A stretch of DNA of 64,000 bases from Nocardia coubleae NBRC 108252. GTDB taxonomy: Bacteria; Actinomycetota; Actinomycetes; Mycobacteriales; Mycobacteriaceae. The DNA lies in contig NZ_BDBD01000002.1 in NCBI RefSeq assembly GCF_001612805.1, positions 62,001 through 126,000 on the forward strand, written 5' to 3'. The number at the start of each line of letters is the position of its first letter. The first letter of the stretch is position 1. The translations under genes were made by a program, and so were the position numbers. Shown piece after piece: positions 55,292-61,290 of this stretch. Under the pieces are notes generated by a model. The model was given only the letters and a program-made list of their open reading frames with translations. It did not search any database and was not told where the DNA came from.

Positions 55292-56203
55292 ATGTCAGTG
55301 CCCCTGTCCGCGTCGATCGCCGACGAGACCTCCGCCGAACCGGTCACCCGGTCACGTCCGGCGTTGTCCCCTTCGCGCGCAGCCGATTTCAAGCAGTGCC
55401 CGTTGAAGTACCGGTTGCGGGCGATCGATCGGGTGCCGGAACCACCCACGCGCGCGGCCGTACGCGGCACGGTGGTGCACGCGGTGCTCGAGGACCTGTT
55501 CGGGTTACCCGCGGCCGAGCGTGGGCCTGACCGGGCGGCCGAGCTGGTTCCCGGCGCGTGGGAGCGGGTGCGGGCGGGTCGGGAGGGGCTCGACGAGCTG
55601 GTGGCGGCTGGTGGTCCGGAGGCGCTGTTCGAGGAGGTGCGCCGCCTGGTCGCCGGATACTACGAGCTCGAGGACCCCACCCGTTTCGACCCGGACGGTC
55701 TGGAGGAGCGAGTCGAGGTCGACCTCGACGGTGAGATCCCGTTGCGTGGGTTCGTCGACCGCATAGACGTGGCGCCCAACGGTCTGCTGCGCGTGGTCGA
55801 CTACAAGACCGGCCGCGCGCCCGGTCCCCAGCACGAGGCCCGCGCCCTGTTCCAGCTCAAGTTCTACGCCCTGGTCATCCTGCGCACCCGCGGCATCCTC
55901 CCCGCACAGCTGCGCCTGATCTACCTAGCCGACAAGGTGCTGCTCACCTACACCCCCGACCGCGAAGAACTCGACCGCTTCGCCCGCATCCTCACCGCCC
56001 TGTGGCAAGCCATCCTCGACGCGGGCCGCACGGGCGACTTCCCACCCCAACGCAATTCGATGTGCCGCTACTGCGACTTCCACGCCCTGTGCCCGGAATT
56101 CGGCGGCACCCCACCCCCCTACCCAGGCTGGCCCACCCGAGACGCCACCACCACCGACATCGACCTCGGCCTTCCCCTGGTCCGCACCCCCGAAGACGTC
56201 TGA
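55292..56203 (+). CDS. RecB-family PD-(D/E)XK nuclease with Fe-S cysteines (Rv2119-like)
   Basis: The 303-residue protein is a stand-alone RecB/Cas4-type nuclease. The active site is seen in RGTVVHAVLEDLFG (His), LRGFVDRIDVAPNG (Asp) and LRVVDYKTGRAPG (Asp-x-Lys). One Cys near the N-terminus (KQCPLKYRLR) and three near the C-terminus (CRYCDFHALCP) form a 4Fe-4S set like that of AddB and Cas4. ATG 55292 is chosen; the open frame starts 36 bases earlier without a ribosome site. No cas genes are nearby. It likely acts in DNA repair with the conserved trmI-mpa neighbourhood being only positional. Confidence 0.9.
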   Translation: MSVPLSASIADETSAEPVTRSRPALSPSRAADFKQCPLKYRLRAIDRVPEPPTRAAVRGTVVHAVLEDLFGLPAAERGPDRAAELVPGAWERVRAGREGLDELVAAGGPEALFEEVRRLVAGYYELEDPTRFDPDGLEERVEVDLDGEIPLRGFVDRIDVAPNGLLRVVDYKTGRAPGPQHEARALFQLKFYALVILRTRGILPAQLRLIYLADKVLLTYTPDREELDRFARILTALWQAILDAGRTGDFPPQRNSMCRYCDFHALCPEFGGTPPPYPGWPTRDATTTDIDLGLPLVRTPEDV

Positions 56204-56300
56204 GCCTGCCCGACGATCGCGCCACCGAAGATCCTCGAGCCCACTTTCGTCTCTGGCCCGACGGCACAGTTGGTTGGCTCAGGTTACGGTTCGGCCGAAT

Positions 56301-56405
56301 TCAGCGCAGGCGGCGTTCCTCTTCTTCTTCCAGTCTGCGGCGTTCTTCCTCGCGCTCGACCTGTTCCTTTTCGATCTTCTCTTCGTGTTCGTTCTTGTTC
56401 GACAT
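56301..56405 (-). CDS. 34-residue highly charged helical peptide (new small gene)
   Basis: On the minus strand ATG 56405 opens MSNKNEHEEKIEKEQ, continues as an uninterrupted run of Glu, Arg and Lys with RRRLEEEEERRL near the end, and stops at TGA 56301-56303. More than 20 of 34 residues are charged, with i/i+4 Glu-Arg pairs, so it should form a single stable helix or short coiled coil. GGATCGGGGCGAACA precedes the ATG. It follows the P450 gene by 67 bases on the same strand. Composition and codon pattern argue for translation; function is unknown. Confidence 0.55.
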   Translation of the reverse strand: MSNKNEHEEKIEKEQVEREEERRRLEEEEERRLR

Positions 56406-56472
56406 TGTTCGCCCCGATCCGTCGTCGTCCGGACAAAGCACCAGTTCAGCCTACGCGCCAAGATGTTGCCCG

Positions 56473-57693
56473 TCAGGAAGCCGCTCGGTTCCAGCGGACG
56501 CGCAGGGCGGTGGGGCCGCGGAGCGCGGTGCCCACCTGGCTGGTCACGGTGGCGTCCACGGCCGCCGCCGCATCGGCCAGCCGCAGATCGAGGAGGCGGG
56601 TGAGCAGAGCGGTGAGGGCGGTGCGGAGTTCGGCCAGCGCCAGCCAGCTGCCGAGGCAACTGTGTGGGCCCTGCCCGAAGGAGAGCATGGTGGTGGCGCG
56701 GCGGGTGATGTCGAACTCGTGTGGCGCCGGGTATTTCGCCGGGTCGCGGTGAGCCGCGTTGACGGCGAACAACATCGGGGTCAACGCGGGAATGTCGAGA
56801 CCTTGCCAGTGGGTGTCCCTCGGGCAAGCTCGTGGCAGCAGCCCGACAGGTGGTTCCCAGCGCAACCCCTCCCAGATCGCCCACTCGGCCTGTTCCTCCG
56901 GGTCGGCCGTCACCAGGGCGAGCTGGTCCGGGTGAGTCAGCAAGGCGGACAACGTATTTCCCAGAGCCAGCATGGTGGTGTCGGCGCCCGCCGGGAACAA
57001 CAGCCGCAGGAACGCGAGTATCTGATCGTCGGACAGGGTGGTTCCCTCGACGCTCTCGGTGACCAGCTTCGAGATCAGGTCCTCACCGGGCTCCTCGCGC
57101 CGTGCGGCGATGATCGGCAGCACATGGTCGGCGAACTCGCGCGAAGCCTGGTGTGCGGCAGCGGGATCCAGTGGGAAGTAGAACAGGTCGTGCGCCCAGC
57201 GCAACACCGTCGCCTCGTCGCCGACGGGCAGACCGAGCAATCTGCTGATCACGAGAACCGGGTAGCGCGTGGTGAATTCGGCCACCAGGTCGGCGGCGCC
57301 GAGATGAGCGAAGCGGTCGATCACCTCGTGGGCGACCGGCGCGAGGAGCGGTTCGATCCAGCCGCTCACCAGGCTGCGGCGGAACGGTGGGGCGACGATG
57401 GCCCGGTTCACGCGGTGTTCGTCGCCGGTCATGCACTGCAAGGTGCGGCCGAGCACCGGCTCGGTGGTGAGCGAGTACACCGCCTGGGCCGGGAAGGTCT
57501 CCTCGTCCTTGAAGGCCGCCGACACCAGGTCATGGGTGAGCAGCAGCACCGCACGCGTCCCCGCGAAGGGGACGATCGCGTACGGCCTGCGGGCGCGCAG
57601 GTCGGCCAGCACACGGTGCAGGTCGGGCGTGTCCTGGAAGGCGAAGTCGATGTCGGTGATGTCGAGGTGGTCCAGGAGCGACGAGTTCGGCAT
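56473..57693 (-). CDS. Cytochrome P450
   Basis: The 406-residue bacterial P450 has the oxygen-binding I-helix LLFPAGADTTMLALGN, the ExxR in EGLRWEPPVG and the haem loop FGQGPHSCLGSWLALAEL with the Cys ligand at about residue 346. The substrate is unknown; no ferredoxin or ferredoxin reductase gene is adjacent. ATG 57693 follows GGAGG. A perfect 18-base palindrome lies just upstream, between this gene and the divergent iclR. The simplest idea is regulation by that IclR protein and an inducing substrate. Confidence 0.92.
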   Translation of the reverse strand: MPNSSLLDHLDITDIDFAFQDTPDLHRVLADLRARRPYAIVPFAGTRAVLLLTHDLVSAAFKDEETFPAQAVYSLTTEPVLGRTLQCMTGDEHRVNRAIVAPPFRRSLVSGWIEPLLAPVAHEVIDRFAHLGAADLVAEFTTRYPVLVISRLLGLPVGDEATVLRWAHDLFYFPLDPAAAHQASREFADHVLPIIAARREEPGEDLISKLVTESVEGTTLSDDQILAFLRLLFPAGADTTMLALGNTLSALLTHPDQLALVTADPEEQAEWAIWEGLRWEPPVGLLPRACPRDTHWQGLDIPALTPMLFAVNAAHRDPAKYPAPHEFDITRRATTMLSFGQGPHSCLGSWLALAELRTALTALLTRLLDLRLADAAAAVDATVTSQVGTALRGPTALRVRWNRAAS

Positions 57694-57705
57694 AACATTC
57701 CTCCG

Positions 57706-57723
57706 GACACGAATATTCGTGTC
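57706..57723. promoter_or_regulatory. 18-base perfect palindrome, candidate IclR operator
   Basis: GACACGAATATTCGTGTC is self-complementary over all 18 bases. It begins 13 bases before the P450 ATG and lies 65 bases before the iclR GTG, beside the P450 ribosome site, so a bound protein would block P450 expression. Confidence 0.75.
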
Positions 57724-57787
57724 GTCGAATCGGATTTTCGGCACGCGGACGGTAGACGACCGCGTCGGGAAGAACAAGAGGGAATGC

Positions 57788-58636
57788 GTGAGCACGTCAC
57801 CACCGACCGATCGGGTCGTCTCCGTCGTCGAACTGCTCGCCGCCGAGGCGCCGCTCACCGCCGCGAGCGTCGCCGACCGGCTCGCACTGAGCCGCTCGAC
57901 GGTCGCCGCCATCCTCACCACATTGGAGTCGCGTGGCTGGGCGCAGCGTTCTCGTGACCTGACCTACCGGCTCGGGCCCACGTTCCCCACCGCACACCGG
58001 GCAGCCGCACCCGCGGGCGCGGACGCCGCGTTGCGCGAGCTGGCCCGCCGGGTGGGGTGCGGTGCCGCGCTGTCGGTGGTCTCGTCGACCTCGATGACGT
58101 TCGTCGGCCTGGCAGCCCATCACGGCCGGGTGCCCGCCGGGATCGAGGTCGGTGCCCGCGTGCCGCTGCGCGCTCCCGCGGGCGCGAGTGTCATCGCGTT
58201 CTGCCCGCCGCAACGGCAGCACGCGTGGCTGGCCACCGCCGACCCCGGCCGACGCGACGAACTGACCACCGCGCTGGCCGAGATCCGCTCCGCCGGCCTG
58301 GTGGTCTGGGGCATCGACCCCGCCGACCTCGCCACCCTCGATGTCCTCGCCGAAGTAGCGGGCCACCTGGCACATTCACCGGCTTCCGGACCACTACGCC
58401 GTCGTGTCCTCGGCCTGCTCGGCGACCTCAGCGGCTACCCCCACACCGCCGCCGACCTCGCCGCCGCGGCACCGTTACCCATCGCCTACCTCGCGGCACC
58501 GGTGTTCGACCGCGACGAGGTTCCGCGCTGGGAGCTGCAGATCGGGCCCCTGCATCCGGCCGTCTCCCTTGGCGACCGCGAGCTGTACCGCACAGAACTC
58601 CTCGCCTGCGCCCAGAAGCTCGGCGCCGCGACCTGA
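57788..58636 (+). CDS. IclR-family transcriptional regulator
   Basis: The 282-residue regulator has an N-terminal winged helix (RVVSVVELLAAEAPLTAASVADRLALSRSTVAAILTTLESRGW) and an IclR ligand-binding domain with GVEVGARVPLRAPAG-type residues (AGIEVGARVPLRAPAGASVIAF) and a C-terminal PIAYLAAPVFDRDEVPRWELQIG. GTG 57788 follows AGAGGGA. It is divergent from the P450 gene, with the shared palindrome as likely operator. The ligand is probably the P450 substrate or product. Confidence 0.88.
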   Translation: MSTSPPTDRVVSVVELLAAEAPLTAASVADRLALSRSTVAAILTTLESRGWAQRSRDLTYRLGPTFPTAHRAAAPAGADAALRELARRVGCGAALSVVSSTSMTFVGLAAHHGRVPAGIEVGARVPLRAPAGASVIAFCPPQRQHAWLATADPGRRDELTTALAEIRSAGLVVWGIDPADLATLDVLAEVAGHLAHSPASGPLRRRVLGLLGDLSGYPHTAADLAAAAPLPIAYLAAPVFDRDEVPRWELQIGPLHPAVSLGDRELYRTELLACAQKLGAAT

Positions 58637-58741
58637 CCGCTCAGAGCACCTGGGCGCGCCTACTCAGCTGCGGACGGGCTCGGCGCTGCCGGTGGGTGCA
58701 GCCCTCATCCGGTACCCGCCGCGAGCCTGCTTTCGACCACG

Positions 58742-59869
58742 TCACGCCGCGAAGTCACGGAACAACAGCACCGAAAGGCCGAGTCCGGCAGCGAGGTTCA
58801 CCAGCACCGCCGAACCGAAGACGGCGATCGGCCGCCACCCCGCCTCGCGCAATCCGCGCAGCGAGAATTCCAGGCCGATGGACACGAAGGCCAGGATCAG
58901 GAACCAGGTCCGCAGGTCGTTGACGATCGCGATGTGCGCGGCACCGGTCTTCTTGTCGACCGATTGCAGGTACAGGGTGCCGATGATCGACGCCGCGACG
59001 AACCCGAGCACGAATTTCGGGAACCTGGCCCAGAATTCACCGAGGCTCGGGCGCGCGGCACCCGGCGTGCGGTCGACCCGGAACGCGAACCACGCGGTGA
59101 GCGCGATCGCGACGAGTCCGATCAGCGCGTTCTGCGTCGTCTTGACGATCGTCGCGATCTGCAACGATTCCTCACCCGCGAGCGCACCGGCGGCGGCCAC
59201 CGCGGCTGTAGTGTCGATATTGCCACCGATCCACGCACCCGCGACCGCATCCGAAAGCCCGAGAAGGTCGGCGAGCCAGGGCAGCAGGAAGATCGACGGC
59301 AGCGCGAAGATGATCACCAGCGAGGCCGCGTACGCGATCTGTTCACGCCGCGCCTGCACCGCTCCGGCCGCCGCGATGGCCGCGCTCACCCCGCAGATCG
59401 ACACCGCGGACGACAGCAGGGCGCGCAGTTTGTCGTCGAGGCCGAGCACCCCACCGAACCACCAGGTGAATCCGAAAACAATGGTGATCAAGGCCAGTGC
59501 CTGCACGATCGCGGGTGCCGCCGCCGTCACCAGAATCTTCAGATTGACGGAGGCACCGAGCAACACCACGCCCGTCTTGATGAAGAATTCTGTCCGGAAT
59601 CCGGCCGAAAGCCGTTCCCGCAGACCGAGTTTGCCGAGCACCAGGTTGCCGATCAGGCCGATCGCAATCGCGTACACCGGGTACTCGATGGTCTTCGCGA
59701 CCCGCTTCAACGGCGTGTCGGCCGCCCACTGCGGCACCTGCGTATCGAAGAATCGCGTCAGCGCGCCGAGCACGAGTACAAGGAGTACCCCGGCGGCGAT
59801 ATCGACACCCGTCGTTCGCGTATTGCCTTGCACCGCCGCAGTTTCGGATGTCGTCCTCACCTCGGCCAT
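58742..59869 (-). CDS. YeiH-type (UPF0324) putative sulfate exporter
   Basis: The 375-residue membrane protein has about ten helices and family blocks KTIEYPVYAIAIGLIGNLVLGKL, FFIKTGVVLLGASVNLKIL, AVSICGVSAAIAAAGAVQARREQIAYAASLVIIFAL and GAWIGGNIDTTAAVAAAGALAGEESLQIATIVKTTQNALIG. Relatives are annotated as sulfate exporters, with weak evidence. ATG 59869 shares one base with the stop of a 44-residue membrane protein gene. It converges on iclR. Confidence 0.87.
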   Translation of the reverse strand: MAEVRTTSETAAVQGNTRTTGVDIAAGVLLVLVLGALTRFFDTQVPQWAADTPLKRVAKTIEYPVYAIAIGLIGNLVLGKLGLRERLSAGFRTEFFIKTGVVLLGASVNLKILVTAAAPAIVQALALITIVFGFTWWFGGVLGLDDKLRALLSSAVSICGVSAAIAAAGAVQARREQIAYAASLVIIFALPSIFLLPWLADLLGLSDAVAGAWIGGNIDTTAAVAAAGALAGEESLQIATIVKTTQNALIGLVAIALTAWFAFRVDRTPGAARPSLGEFWARFPKFVLGFVAASIIGTLYLQSVDKKTGAAHIAIVNDLRTWFLILAFVSIGLEFSLRGLREAGWRPIAVFGSAVLVNLAAGLGLSVLLFRDFAA

Positions 59870-60003
59870 CACGGCACCAGCCAATCGGGAACAGCCCCCA
59901 CCAGCACCAGACCGATCAGCACGAGACCGACAACGGTCGCCGCCCAATCCTCGTTCCACCTGAAAGCACTACCCGGCCTCGGCTCGGTCTCTGCTTGCAA
60001 CAC
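59869..60003 (-). CDS. 44-residue single-helix membrane protein coupled to the YeiH exporter
   Basis: AAGGAG precedes GTG 60003 by five bases. The product LQAETEPRPGSAFRWNEDWAATVVG... then LVLIGLVLVGAVPDWLVP ends at TGA 59869-59871, overlapping the exporter ATG by one base (TGATG). The WNEDWAA motif before one hydrophobic helix matches the N-terminal extension found fused to some YeiH-type proteins, so it looks like a split-off first helix. Its tight coupling suggests a subunit role. Confidence 0.75.
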   Translation of the reverse strand: MLQAETEPRPGSAFRWNEDWAATVVGLVLIGLVLVGAVPDWLVP

Positions 60004-60259
60004 TGTGACTCCTTGCGTTCCTCATCGAGAACCGGAAACTAACCGCGCCACCCGCCCGCACACACCGATTACACTCACCCTGAACCGATCTCGACCGATC
60101 GACCGCCGGGCTCACGACCTCGGCATTCACCCCCGTCGCACACGGAATCGTGCGAATTATCCGACAAACCCCTGGATTACGGGACTCCCTACGACGGCCG
60201 CCATTCGCGTACACTGCCGTTCGAGAGTGAAGGACGGGGCACGGGGGAGGTTGCGTCGG

Positions 60260-60670
60260 ATGACCGATGGCGACGGCCGGGAACGTCTACACGCCGAAAT
60301 AGCTGCCTTCTACGCGGGATTCGGGCAGCCGGAAGAGTTGCACGCCGCGTTTCGGCAGGCGGCCCTGCTGGTTCCGCTCACCGCCGAGAACCGGGTCTTC
60401 TTCCTTCCGTTCGGTGGTGTCGACTGGTTGTGCACGTTCACCAGCGTCGAGGAATACGCCCGGTTCATCGCCGCGCGCGATCGCCTCGACGACGCCACCG
60501 CCCTCGACCAGGACTACCGCTACCACTGGATTTTCGGGCGACGCCTGCGCGACTACCTGGACACGCGCGACGAACCCGCCGGAATCGCGATCGACATCCT
60601 CGGATCCGCGCCGATGGCGTTTCCACCTGATCTCACCGAACACGCGACAGACGGGCAGGGCATGCGATGA
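60260..60670 (+). CDS. SseB-like protein, first gene of the type VII effector operon
   Basis: The 136-residue protein has the SseB N-terminal-domain pattern: LHAEIAAFYAGFGQPEELHAAFRQAALLVPLTAENRVFFLPFGGVDWLCTFTSVEEYARFIAAR. SseB-type domains accompany secretion or toxin genes in many actinobacteria, with no proven role. ATG 60260 follows GGGGGAGG. TACACT at 60210-60215 may be the -10 box. Its stop overlaps the next start by four bases (ATGA), so the three genes are one operon. Confidence 0.78.
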   Translation: MTDGDGRERLHAEIAAFYAGFGQPEELHAAFRQAALLVPLTAENRVFFLPFGGVDWLCTFTSVEEYARFIAARDRLDDATALDQDYRYHWIFGRRLRDYLDTRDEPAGIAIDILGSAPMAFPPDLTEHATDGQGMR

Positions 60671-61287
60671 CCACGGTGAAAGTCGACCCGGCGGTGCTGC
60701 AGCAGGCCGCGACGGGCATCGAAGGCACCATCGGCGAGCTGTCGGCGATGGGGATCGGCGAAACCGGCAATATGGGCCGAGGATTCGCGCTGCTCACGAT
60801 GTCGACGCTCGAGGCAGGCAAACACACCGTGCAGAAGACCTTCGAAGAGTTCACCGAGCGATGGTCGTGGGGCGTGCGCGCCCTGGTACAAGCAGGCAAC
60901 TCGATCGCCCGCACGCTCGGTTTGGCGGCGGGCCGCTACGACGAAATGGAAACCAAGTCCGAGGACACATTGAAGACGATGTGGACGCATATGGCGGGCA
61001 ATCCACATCTGTCGGGCGAGGAGATCACCAAACGTTCCTGGAGTGAGACATTCGCCGACAATCCGGTCAACCACATTCGCAACGCCGATTACAGCGCGAA
61101 GTCGTTTCAGGACGCCAATCAGCATATTCAGACGAATATGAAGGTGATCGAGGCGGTCGGGCCGCAGGCGTACGCAAACATCAGTCCGGTGACCGGCAGC
61201 CTGATCACCGGTGAAACTCCCGGCTGGAACACCGGTGCGGCCGAGCGAGCCGCGGAGATCATGAAGAAGGAGCAGGGGGGCCAGTAA
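60667..61287 (+). CDS. WXG100-like helical protein, partner of the large effector
   Basis: The 206-residue protein is largely helical. The first part, VDPAVLQQAATGIEGTIGELSAMG, then FEEFTERWSWGVRALVQAGNSIARTLG with the SWG turn, resembles WXG100/ESX helical hairpins; the region from 100 on is unique and ends in EIMKKEQGG. A YxxxD/E-like signal is possible in AAGRYDEME. It overlaps the SseB-like gene by four bases and ends three bases before the GTG of the large protein. A chaperone or co-secreted partner is likely. Confidence 0.72.
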   Translation: MTTVKVDPAVLQQAATGIEGTIGELSAMGIGETGNMGRGFALLTMSTLEAGKHTVQKTFEEFTERWSWGVRALVQAGNSIARTLGLAAGRYDEMETKSEDTLKTMWTHMAGNPHLSGEEITKRSWSETFADNPVNHIRNADYSAKSFQDANQHIQTNMKVIEAVGPQAYANISPVTGSLITGETPGWNTGAAERAAEIMKKEQGGQ

Positions 61288-61290
61288 CCC

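Noticed and set aside
55292..56203. Cas4 of a CRISPR system
   Set aside because: The Fe-S cysteine pattern is Cas4-like, but the location next to trmI and mpa matches the Rv2119 family and no cas gene or repeat array is nearby.
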